A stretch of 5,725 nt of DNA from Nitratifractor sp964650685 (GCA_964650685.1 CAZYUW010000134.1:1-5725), one strand, 5' to 3'. Numbered from the stretch's first letter, positions 1-5,227 are shown. Numbers and translations are program-made. Notes: generated by a model not told the origin, from the letters alone.

Positions 1-1068
1 AACAGGCGTATCGATACCGATTACCTGGAGTCTCAAAACTTCAGAATAGTGGACGCCGGCGCCGAAAAGATGCGCTTCAAAAAACTGATAGGCCAAAACG
101 GCAAAAAGCGCAAATTCATCGTCATGGATGTAAAGTTTCACAGATATATCCTCATCAACAACGATCGGTTCCAGCTGGTGCTCGAAAATCTGAACAAACC
201 GAGATTGCCAATAGAGTTGGCCATAGCGTTTGCCGGCGCGCTCGGTCTTCTGCTCTTGTTGTATGTATGGATAATCAGATCCATAAAGCCGCTTAGCGAA
301 CTCAAAGAGAAGATCATAAAATTTTCACAGGGTGATCTCAATATAGAGTGTCACAGCGAACGCAGGGACGAGATAGCCGAGGTTGCCAACGCGTTCGACC
401 ACGCCGTACATACCATCAGGGATCTTCTCCACTCCAGGCAGTTGCTGCTGCGCGCCATAATGCACGAACTGAAAACGCCAATAGCCAAAGGGAGGCTGCT
501 GTCGGAAATGATAGACGACAGTGGCAAAAGGGAGCGTTTCCATACGATATTCAAGAGACTCAACCTGCTCATAGACGAGTTTGCGAAAGTCGAACAGATA
601 ACATCAAAAAACTTCCGCGCGGATTTCAGAATGTACAAAATGAGCGATATACTCGAAGGAAGCATAGATATGCTGATGCTCGACGACCCATCCAGGTCGA
701 TACACTCCGTCGTCAGACAGGACCAGACCGTCAGAGCCGATTTCGAACTCATAACACTCGCCGTAAAAAACCTCATAGACAATGGACTGAAATACAGTAC
801 GGACAAAAAGATCGACCTCCTGATCGACGGCCCGAAACTCAGACTCAGAAACAAAGGCAAAAAACTAAAAGAACCGCTCGAGCACTATTTTCTGCCTTTT
901 CACAGTTCCGACGGAGGACTCGGACTGGGACTCTACATAGCAAAAAGCATACTGGACATACATGGAGCCCAGCTCGAGTACACCCGGGAGAAAAATATCA
1001 ATCTATTTACAGTCAAAATGCCTCTTCCGGACGATATAGAGATCCGCGACAAAGCCAGACGATCTTAG
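1..1068 (+). CDS. arsS: ArsS-family sensor histidine kinase, 5'-truncated by window edge
   Basis: This is the C-terminal 355 residues of a membrane sensor kinase of a two-component system. The frame is open from base 1, so the GTG at 49 is internal and the first membrane helix and part of the sensor domain lie upstream of the window. Residues are numbered from base 1. The end of the periplasmic domain is followed by a membrane helix at about 70-92, a HAMP linker at about 93-145 with a conserved DE pair, and the H-box MHELKTP with the phospho-acceptor His155 at bases 463-465. The N-box NLIDNGLKYS is at 257-266 and the G2 box GGLGLGL at 305-311. The expected DxGxG box is only RNKG (about 283-286), which I recall as ArsS-like. 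The family senses acid in H. pylori (HP0165), but the signal here is unknown. The partner regulator should lie upstream, outside the window. The gene converges on dtd. The family call is good; the exact orthology is inferred. Confidence 0.85.
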   Translation, partial: NRRIDTDYLESQNFRIVDAGAEKMRFKKLIGQNGKKRKFIVMDVKFHRYILINNDRFQLVLENLNKPRLPIELAIAFAGALGLLLLLYVWIIRSIKPLSELKEKIIKFSQGDLNIECHSERRDEIAEVANAFDHAVHTIRDLLHSRQLLLRAIMHELKTPIAKGRLLSEMIDDSGKRERFHTIFKRLNLLIDEFAKVEQITSKNFRADFRMYKMSDILEGSIDMLMLDDPSRSIHSVVRQDQTVRADFELITLAVKNLIDNGLKYSTDKKIDLLIDGPKLRLRNKGKKLKEPLEHYFLPFHSSDGGLGLGLYIAKSILDIHGAQLEYTREKNINLFTVKMPLPDDIEIRDKARRS

Positions 1069-1108
1069 GGGAGTTTCGCAAAACGGGAAATCAGACGGGA
1101 AAGCTCCC
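1069..1108. other. Weak hairpin between convergent arsS and dtd
   Basis: GGGAG-TTTC (1069-1077) can pair with GAAA-g-CTCCC (1099-1108), giving about 9 bp with one bulged G. The apical loop is long. The loop and 3' arm contain a direct repeat, ACGGGAAA, spaced by TCAG. No T-tract follows on either strand, so it is at best a weak bidirectional 3'-end structure for the two converging genes. The whole gap is only 54 nt. Confidence 0.25.
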
Positions 1109-1122
1109 AGGTCTTCGATGCT

Positions 1123-1566
1123 TTACAACTCTTTGGTATCGATTATGAATGTAACGGGTCCGTCGTTGTGTATCTCTACATCCATCATGGCACCGAAAAC
1201 ACCTCTACTTACCGGGATATGCTCGGCAAGCCGTGAACAGAAAAGCTCGTAGAGTCTTTTTGCTTCATCTGCGCGCATTGCGTCGTCGAAACTGGGCCTT
1301 CTGCCCTTTTTGACGCTACCTGCCAATGTGAACTGACTGATCACCAGAGCCTCTCCGCCCACATCGACAACACTCCTGCCCATCCTGCCCGCTTCGTCGG
1401 AGAAGATACGCAGATTGACGACTTTTGGAACCAGCCTGGATATATCCTCCTCGCTGTCATCTTTCACTACTCCAAGCAGCACATTGAGCCCTCTGGCGAT
1501 ACGGGATGTCTCTTTACCCTCCACTCTTACCGAAGAGGCACTCACTCTCTGTATCAAAGCGATCAC
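1123..1566 (-). CDS. dtd: D-aminoacyl-tRNA deacylase (D-Tyr-tRNA deacylase)
   Basis: A cytoplasmic proofreading enzyme that hydrolyses D-amino acids (and mischarged glycine) from tRNA. The protein is 147 aa, the normal family length of about 145. It begins MIALIQRVSASSVRV, typical of the family N-terminus. It carries the two active-site motifs SQFT (77-80) and GPVT (136-139), the latter being the cross-subunit Gly-cisPro motif, in a family known to work as a homodimer. I chose the GTG at 1566 because it starts exactly at the family N-terminus and has AAGGAG 7 nt upstream; the frame stays open to a TTG at 1593, which would add nine unmatched residues. The gene lies 41 nt downstream of lptB on the same strand and is probably the last gene of the trpD-tsaE-lptB-dtd run. 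It converges on the kinase. Confidence 0.95.
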   Translation of the reverse strand: MIALIQRVSASSVRVEGKETSRIARGLNVLLGVVKDDSEEDISRLVPKVVNLRIFSDEAGRMGRSVVDVGGEALVISQFTLAGSVKKGRRPSFDDAMRADEAKRLYELFCSRLAEHIPVSRGVFGAMMDVEIHNDGPVTFIIDTKEL

Positions 1567-1573
1567 CGAAGCG

Positions 1574-1579
1574 CTCCTT
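1574..1579 (-). promoter_or_regulatory. Ribosome binding site of dtd (decides the GTG start)
   Basis: AAGGAG on the minus strand lies 7 nt before the GTG at 1566. It lies inside the extension that an upstream TTG start would create, so it supports the shorter 147-aa protein. Confidence 0.8.
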
Positions 1580-1607
1580 TCAAAACATTGCAAAGAGAAG
1601 TATCGAA

Positions 1608-2330
1608 TCAGTAGCTGAAATTCTCCCCAAGATAGTATGTACGGACATCGCTGTTCTCCAGGATCTCTTCACTGCTGCCCTCTGCCAGCATCTCCCCGTC
1701 TCTCATGACATACGCTCTTTGGCATATCCCCAGAGTCTCCCGAACATTGTGATCCGTTATGAGTATCCCTATATCCAGACTCGCAAGCTGCCTGATGATG
1801 CCCTGTATATCGAGTACCGCCAAAGGATCGACACCCGCGAAAGGTTCGTCGAGCAAAAGAAATTTCGGTTTTCCCACCAGAGCTCTGGCTATCTCCACTC
1901 TTCTGCGCTCACCTCCGCTTAGACGAAATCCCAACCTGTTTCTCAACGGCTCGACATTGAAGAGATCCAGCAGATCGTCTATCCTTTTCTGTCTGTCTCT
2001 GCCTTTTATTTCGGAGGCTTCCGCGGCTATGAGCAGGTTGTCTTCGACGCTGAGATCTTTGAATATGCTGGACTCCTGAGGCAGATAGCCTATCCCCATA
2101 CGGGCTCTCGCGCTGAGAGAAAAACCGGTGATATCGATACCATCGAGCAGCACTTTGCCGTCACTCGCATCGGTCAAACCGCATATCATATAGAAAGTCG
2201 TGGTCTTGCCGGCTCCGTTCGGTCCCAGCAAGCCTACCACTTCTCCACTCTTTACCTCCAGAGATATATCGTGCACGATCGTGGTTTTTTTGATTGTCTT
2301 TGCCAGCGCTCTGGCTTCAAGTTTATGCAT
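1608..2330 (-). CDS. lptB: LPS export ABC transporter ATP-binding protein LptB
   Basis: The cytoplasmic ATPase of the LptB2FG complex, which extracts lipopolysaccharide from the inner membrane and drives it across the Lpt bridge. The protein is 240 aa, the usual length. Motifs are in order: Walker A GPNGAGKT (36-43), Q-loop Gln85 in GYLPQESSIF, signature LSGGERRR (137-144), Walker B FLLLDEP (157-163) with catalytic Glu162, D-loop around AGVDP, and switch His194 in ITDHNVRE. The LPQESSIF stretch and the RRVEIARAL-type signature region are typical of LptB rather than of branched-chain amino acid ATPases, the nearest alternative. It starts at ATG 2330, 8 nt inside tsaE, suggesting translational coupling. 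In many proteobacteria rpoN follows lptB; here dtd follows instead. Confidence 0.95.
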   Translation of the reverse strand: MHKLEARALAKTIKKTTIVHDISLEVKSGEVVGLLGPNGAGKTTTFYMICGLTDASDGKVLLDGIDITGFSLSARARMGIGYLPQESSIFKDLSVEDNLLIAAEASEIKGRDRQKRIDDLLDLFNVEPLRNRLGFRLSGGERRRVEIARALVGKPKFLLLDEPFAGVDPLAVLDIQGIIRQLASLDIGILITDHNVRETLGICQRAYVMRDGEMLAEGSSEEILENSDVRTYYLGENFSY

Positions 2331-2754
2331 TCAGCAGCCTGATAGTGTATTTGCGCCGATCGGATATCGGCTCGATCTCTATTTCGAAGAGATTATACCC
2401 TGCTGCCGCTAAAAATGATTTGAGCTTTTCGTCCATCCACTCCACCAGATGCCAACCCGCCCTGTCAAACTCTTCCAGAAGCCCCAGATTTGCCATCTCT
2501 TCGTAATCGACTCTATACAGGTCGTAGTGAAACAGGTCGTTCCCGTAAGAGTGTTGAAGTGAAAATGTCGGGGAAGTGGCCGCGTCCGCTCCCCTGTGTC
2601 CGGCGATATACTGTACCAGGGTGGTTTTTCCCGATGCCAGATCTCCTTTCAATGATATAACGGCGTTTTGGGGGACTATACGGTCTATCTCTTCGGTCAA
2701 AGCCGTCAGCTCATCCAGCCCCGCGTCCTTTTCCAACAGTTTTTCGTCTTTCAA
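2323..2754 (-). CDS. tsaE: tRNA t6A37 biosynthesis ATPase TsaE
   Basis: The small P-loop ATPase that works with TsaB and TsaD to transfer threonylcarbamoyl to A37 of ANN-decoding tRNAs. The protein is 143 aa, with Walker A GDLASGKT (37-44), SPTF (61-64), the family signature HYDLYR (76-81) and VEW (104-106), all in the usual TsaE order. The start is a TTG at 2754, 3 nt after the trpD stop, with AGGA 8 nt upstream; the only nearby ATG (2759-2761) is in another frame. The 3' end overlaps lptB by 8 nt. From recalled genomes, the tsaE-lptB pair also occurs in H. pylori and C. jejuni. I am sure of the family and less so of the exact start codon. Confidence 0.95.
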   Translation of the reverse strand: MKDEKLLEKDAGLDELTALTEEIDRIVPQNAVISLKGDLASGKTTLVQYIAGHRGADAATSPTFSLQHSYGNDLFHYDLYRVDYEEMANLGLLEEFDRAGWHLVEWMDEKLKSFLAAAGYNLFEIEIEPISDRRKYTIRLLNA

Positions 2755-2757
2755 ATC

Positions 2758-3744
2758 TCATATCCTATGCGATAGATCTACGATCTTTTTCAAATGCGAC
2801 GCCGCCCGGCCGCTCTCTATAGCCTCGGAAGCCATACTCATCGCGTCCTTCACATCGGATGCGCTTCCATCTGCCACAAGAGCGTACGCGGCGTTGAGCA
2901 GCACTATGTCTCTTTTGGCTCCTCTCTCCTCGCCCGAAAGTACTTTTTTGGTGATCTCGGCATTGAACCGGGCGTCGCCTCCCGCGATCTCTTCTCTTGG
3001 GGCCAGTTCAAGACCAAATTCGCGAGGATCTATCGTACCACGCTCTATTTTTACTTCGCCCTCATGGCGGAAAACATGGGCGTATCTGGTCGTCGTCGAG
3101 ATCGAGATCTCATCCATCCCGTCATCACTGCTCACTACAAAAGCATCTTTGGTGTCGAGCGCTTTCAGCACGCCTGCCATTGTATCGATGAAATCGGGAG
3201 AGAAAACCCCCATAAGATATTTACTGGCACCGGCGGGGTTGGTCAAAGGTCCCATGATATTGAACACCGTGCGATGAGGAATGGATTTTCGTACAGGCAT
3301 TATGTGCTTCATGGCGGGATGATGATTGATGGCGAAAATAAATGTGAAGCCGGTCTCTTCGAGCATCTTTATCTGCCTATCCACATCCATATCGAGCCTG
3401 TACCCCAGTGCTTCGAGCAGATCGGCCGCTCCTGAGCGGCTGGTGATCGATCGGTTTCCGTGTTTGGCCACGACAGAACCCATAGACGAGAGAAGCAGAG
3501 CCACTGTTGTGGAGATGTTGAAACTGCCGCTCTTGTCGCCACCTGTCCCTACGATATCTATCGCGCGGGATCTCAACTCCTCGCTCAGAGGCAATTTGAC
3601 AGAGTGTTCTCTCATCACCTCCACGGCAGCGGTCACATCCTCTGCGCTCTCACCTTTTTCGTATAGTCCAGTCAAAAATCGCCTGGCCTCTTCTTCGCTC
3701 ATTTCATTGGCAAAAAGCCTCTCGAACTCATCTTTTACACTCAT
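2758..3744 (-). CDS. trpD: Anthranilate phosphoribosyltransferase
   Basis: Catalyses anthranilate + PRPP to N-phosphoribosylanthranilate, the second step of tryptophan synthesis. The protein is 328 aa, the standard length for a monofunctional TrpD with no fused glutaminase. It shows the small helical N-terminal domain, then the PRPP-binding loop GTGGD (66-70), SFNIST (74-79), KHGNRS (94-99), FNIMGPLTNP (161-170) and the metal-binding DGMDE (208-212). I chose the ATG at 3744 because GAGGAGG lies 8 nt upstream; the frame stays open to a TTG at 3771, which lacks a comparable site. No other trp gene is in the window. It leads the run with tsaE, lptB and dtd, and is divergent from yfdX. Glycosyltransferase-3 relatives such as YbiB are less likely, because all TrpD motifs are intact. 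Confidence 0.95.
   Translation of the reverse strand: MSVKDEFERLFANEMSEEEARRFLTGLYEKGESAEDVTAAVEVMREHSVKLPLSEELRSRAIDIVGTGGDKSGSFNISTTVALLLSSMGSVVAKHGNRSITSRSGAADLLEALGYRLDMDVDRQIKMLEETGFTFIFAINHHPAMKHIMPVRKSIPHRTVFNIMGPLTNPAGASKYLMGVFSPDFIDTMAGVLKALDTKDAFVVSSDDGMDEISISTTTRYAHVFRHEGEVKIERGTIDPREFGLELAPREEIAGGDARFNAEITKKVLSGEERGAKRDIVLLNAAYALVADGSASDVKDAMSMASEAIESGRAASHLKKIVDLSHRI
2763..2766 (-). promoter_or_regulatory. Ribosome binding site of tsaE inside trpD 3' end
   Basis: AGGA on the minus strand sits in the last codons of trpD, 8 nt before the TTG start of tsaE. It supports the unusual TTG start and coupling of the two genes. Confidence 0.5.
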
Positions 3745-3752
3745 TGTGACAA

Positions 3753-3759
3753 CCTCCTC
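3753..3759 (-). promoter_or_regulatory. Ribosome binding site of trpD (decides the start)
   Basis: GAGGAGG on the minus strand, 8 nt before the ATG at 3744. It is one of the strongest Shine-Dalgarno sites in the window and argues against the upstream in-frame TTG. Confidence 0.85.
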
Positions 3760-3792
3760 GAATATCGGCAACTGTTCCGCAAAACGACATAC

Positions 3793-3843
3793 GCTTCCGA
3801 TGGCTATTGTACCAAAAAGTTCAAAAAATCTCCTCTCGGAAGC
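3793..3843. repeat. 8-bp inverted repeat flanking the trpD promoter
   Basis: GCTTCCGA (3793-3800) and its exact reverse complement TCGGAAGC (3836-3843) flank the putative trpD -10 element, with 35 bp between the arms. It could be paired half-sites or chance; an 8-bp match somewhere in 250 bp is not rare. Confidence 0.4.
3806..3814 (-). promoter_or_regulatory. Probable extended -10 promoter for trpD-tsaE-lptB-dtd
   Basis: On the minus strand the sequence reads TGG-TACAAT: a -10 hexamer one base off TATAAT with an extended-TG element. It is preceded by T-rich sequence rather than a clear -35, a style known for Campylobacterota sigma-70 promoters. Transcription would start near 3799, giving a leader of about 55 nt before trpD. 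Confidence 0.5.
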
Positions 3844-3848
3844 ATTGC

Positions 3849-3865
3849 CGAAAAAGCCTTTTTCG
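3849..3865. repeat. Short A/T-rich dyad upstream of the trpD promoter
   Basis: CGAAAAAG and CTTTTTCG are separated by a single C. As RNA it would fold to a short stem, but it lies upstream of the inferred trpD start site and of the yfdX promoter, so it is probably not transcribed from either. It may be a protein site or simply a poly-A/poly-T tract. Confidence 0.4.
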
Positions 3866-3898
3866 CAGTCCGTGATTGTTGCAAAAAAATCTCGCTTA

Positions 3899-3914
3899 TG
3901 CTACCTGGGTAGCA
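3899..3914. repeat. GC-rich 16-bp dyad upstream of the yfdX promoter
   Basis: TGCTACC and GGTAGCA, exact inverted arms of 7 bp around a central TG. Its centre (3906.5) lies about 75 bp upstream of the inferred yfdX start site, a typical activator or auxiliary-operator distance. If a promoter existed further upstream, it could instead be a leader hairpin. Confidence 0.6.
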
Positions 3915-3945
3915 CAGGTCGTTATGAAGCGCTCCATATCATTTC

Positions 3946-3974
3946 TTTACATTTAGTCGTATTGACTAAATAAT
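3946..3974 (+). promoter_or_regulatory. Sigma-70-type promoter of yfdX
   Basis: TTTACA (3946-3951) and AATAAT (3969-3974) each match the consensus -35 and -10 at five of six bases and are separated by 17 bp. Transcription would begin around 3981, leaving a very short leader of about 15 nt that consists mostly of the Shine-Dalgarno region. A slightly shifted alternative -10, TAATAT (3971-3976), is also possible. Confidence 0.65.
3951..3971. promoter_or_regulatory. Candidate operator: dyad filling the yfdX promoter spacer
   Basis: ATTTAGTC (3951-3958) and GACTAAAT (3964-3971) are perfect inverted 8-bp arms around GTATT. The dyad runs from the last base of the -35 into the -10 hexamer. That is the classic placement for a dimeric repressor of the TetR, MarR, GntR or Rrf2 kind. 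No cognate regulator is evident in the window. Confidence 0.6.
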
Positions 3975-3983
3975 ATTAACAAA

Positions 3984-3989
3984 AAGGAG
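3984..3989 (+). promoter_or_regulatory. Ribosome binding site of yfdX
   Basis: AAGGAG, 6 nt before the ATG at 3996. Confidence 0.85.
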
Positions 3990-3995
3990 TCAATT

Positions 3996-4883
3996 ATGAA
4001 GTTGAAAAGGTTTATGTTGTCGCTTGTCGCGGGCGTATGTATCGTCTCTACAGGAGTATACTCCAAAAACCAGGAAAGCAGCGAGGTGACAAAGATCAAG
4101 AACACAGCCGTCAAAGAGGCCAGAAACGATGCCGACACCAAACGCAAAAAGCTGGCCAAAGAGGCGGTGGATTCGCTGGAGTTCGCCCATGAAGCTCTGG
4201 AAAAACTGCAGAACAAAGAGTACGAGAACGCGATCGCTTCCATAGAGAAGGCTCTCGGCAAACTCGAGGTGATCCTGTCGGCAAAAGAGTCTCCGAAGAT
4301 GCTGCCAATCAAAAGTTTCGTTGTCGTGAACGAATTCATAGGTAGTTCCGACGATGTGAAAAAAGCGGTCGGATCGGCTCAAAAACTACTCTCGGCAGGC
4401 AAAGTACAGCAAGCCAGAAAAACACTCATACCCCTTGTGAGCGAAATAGACATCACAACCGTAAGCCTTCCGCTCGCATCGTATCCCGACGCGCTCAAAC
4501 TGGCTTCGACATATATTCACGACGCCAAATATACAAAAGCCGAAAGTATTCTAAAAATAGCGCTCAACACATTCGACGAAGATACTGTCGTGATCCCTAT
4601 ACCGCTTATCAAGGCAACCGACCTCATCTCTGCCGCTTCGTCTATCGCGAAAAAAGACAAAGATAAGGCACTGATGTACCTCGACGCGGCCAGCGAAAGC
4701 CTCAAGGTGGCCAAAGAGCTCGGTTATGTCAGCAAGAGCACGACTACCTACAAAGCTCTGCAGGAGAAAATAGACGAGACCAAAAAAGAGATCAAAGGCA
4801 AAAACAGAGCGGAGAAACTTTTCGAAGCTTTGAAAGACAAACTCGCAGACTTCAAGAAAAAGATCTACACCCCCGAAGATTGA
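3996..4883 (+). CDS. yfdX: Exported YfdX-family helical-repeat protein
   Basis: A 295-aa protein with a Sec signal peptide: basic MKLKR, a hydrophobic core at about 6-20, and a likely signal peptidase I site after VYS (23). The Cys at 15 does not form a lipobox. The mature protein is lysine/glutamate-rich and predicted all-helical. The family hallmark LVSEIDITTVSLPLASYP (147-164) marks YfdX (Pfam DUF family YfdX); related helical-hairpin units appear at about 53-94, 116-150, 154-194 and 197-241, followed by a charged, coiled-coil-like tail at 250-290. In enterobacteria yfdX is EvgA-controlled and linked to acid and drug stress, and chaperone-like activity has been suggested; the role here is unknown. 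It stands alone, divergent from trpD, with its own promoter, dyad operator and Shine-Dalgarno site. The family is fairly sure, the function is not. Confidence 0.85.
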   Translation: MKLKRFMLSLVAGVCIVSTGVYSKNQESSEVTKIKNTAVKEARNDADTKRKKLAKEAVDSLEFAHEALEKLQNKEYENAIASIEKALGKLEVILSAKESPKMLPIKSFVVVNEFIGSSDDVKKAVGSAQKLLSAGKVQQARKTLIPLVSEIDITTVSLPLASYPDALKLASTYIHDAKYTKAESILKIALNTFDEDTVVIPIPLIKATDLISAASSIAKKDKDKALMYLDAASESLKVAKELGYVSKSTTTYKALQEKIDETKKEIKGKNRAEKLFEALKDKLADFKKKIYTPED

Positions 4884-4893
4884 AGCCGGGGTG
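4868..4893 (+). other. Hairpin spanning the yfdX stop codon
   Basis: CACCCC-c-G (4868-4875) can pair with CGGGGTG (4887-4893), a strong GC stem with one bulge and a loop containing the TGA stop. No T-tract follows, so it may be an mRNA 3'-end stabiliser or a Rho-linked pause element rather than a textbook terminator. Confidence 0.35.
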
Positions 4894-4902
4894 ATCTAGA
4901 TC
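4893..4902. repeat. 10-bp perfect palindrome
   Basis: GATCTAGATC reads identically on both strands. It lies between the yfdX stop hairpin and the downstream terminator hairpin. No function is evident. Confidence 0.4.
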
Positions 4903-4911
4903 GCGCGAAAA

Positions 4912-4936
4912 CGCACGGCTCGCGATTTGCCGTGCG
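4912..4936 (-). terminator. Probable intrinsic terminator of the dapD-rqcP operon
   Basis: CGCACGGC (4912-4919) and GCCGTGCG (4929-4936) form a perfect 8-bp GC-rich stem with a 9-nt loop. On the minus strand it is followed immediately by TTTT, giving terminator form for transcripts ending rqcP at 4982. On the plus strand it lacks a T-tract, so it probably serves yfdX less well. Confidence 0.55.
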
Positions 4937-4956
4937 CGGATAATCCATTTATCCGC
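4936..4956. repeat. Second hairpin abutting the terminator
   Basis: GCGGATAA (4936-4943) and TTATCCGC (4949-4956) are perfect inverted arms around TCCAT, sharing one base with the neighbouring stem. On the plus strand it is followed by AAAAAAA, and on the minus strand it is preceded by that T run, so it is not itself a standard terminator in either direction. Confidence 0.5.
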
Positions 4957-4981
4957 AAAAAAATAATCCAAACTTTTCTCG

Positions 4982-5227
4982 TCACAACTCTTTTACGAAG
5001 TCGTCTTTTTTGGTTTTGGGAATGGTCTTTGTCTGTGGAACAGCCAGTACTTCATAGTTTTTGGCGCCGCCGAGGTACTCTATCGTGATCTTGTCGCCCG
5101 GCTTGACATCTCTGGAAGGTTTGGCTTTTTTGCCATTTACAAATACCACTCCACTCTTCACCATGTCATGCGCTATTGTGCGCCGTTTAACCACATTGAC
5201 GGCACTGAGCCACTTGTCGACTCTCAC
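4982..5227 (-). CDS. rqcP: RqcP-like S4 RNA-binding protein (HP1423/Hsp15-related)
   Basis: An 81-aa, mostly single-domain S4 protein. The N-terminus MRVDKWL, then KRRT (14-17), SGVVFVNGKKAKPS (25-38) and DVKPGDKITI (40-49) follow B. subtilis YabO/RqcP almost motif by motif, including Arg2 and Arg16, recalled as rRNA/tRNA contacts in RqcP. RqcP binds stalled 50S subunits and helps RqcH add C-terminal alanine tails during ribosome quality control. The tail VLAVPQTKTIPK is closer to H. pylori HP1423 and to Hsp15 (HslR), so an Hsp15-like 50S-recycling role is the alternative. The GTG start at 5227 overlaps the upstream stop as GTGA and has a strong AGGAGG site. It is the last gene before the terminator at 4912-4936. 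Confidence 0.85.
   Translation of the reverse strand: MRVDKWLSAVNVVKRRTIAHDMVKSGVVFVNGKKAKPSRDVKPGDKITIEYLGGAKNYEVLAVPQTKTIPKTKKDDFVKEL

Noticed and set aside
1081..1103. Direct repeat ACGGGAAA twice in the arsS-dtd gap
   Set aside because: Two short copies only, inside a weak hairpin; most likely chance.
348..1148. Second plus-strand frame (266 codons) inside the kinase
   Set aside because: Its translation is dominated by Arg, Gln, Thr and His, typical of an out-of-frame reading; the kinase motifs are in the other frame.
2576..3277. Long plus-strand open frame (233 codons) opposite tsaE and trpD
   Set aside because: It is antisense to two genes with complete catalytic motifs, its translation is Ser/Ala-rich with no recognisable domain, and it spans a gene boundary; a codon-bias shadow.
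3771..3773. Upstream TTG start for trpD
   Set aside because: The ATG at 3744 has GAGGAGG at ideal spacing and gives the family's usual length and N-terminus.
3326..3973. Plus-strand open frame (215 codons) opposite the 5' half of trpD and the intergenic region
   Set aside because: Ser/Leu-rich shadow of trpD that runs through the inferred promoter region of trpD and the yfdX operator; no protein-like features.
3899..3990. Riboswitch upstream of yfdX
   Set aside because: Two hairpins are possible, but they match no riboswitch consensus I know, and the best promoter starts transcription after both.
3996..4060. Lipoprotein signal for YfdX because of the Cys at residue 15
   Set aside because: The residues before the Cys (AGV) do not fit a lipobox, whereas VYS at 21-23 is a good signal peptidase I site.
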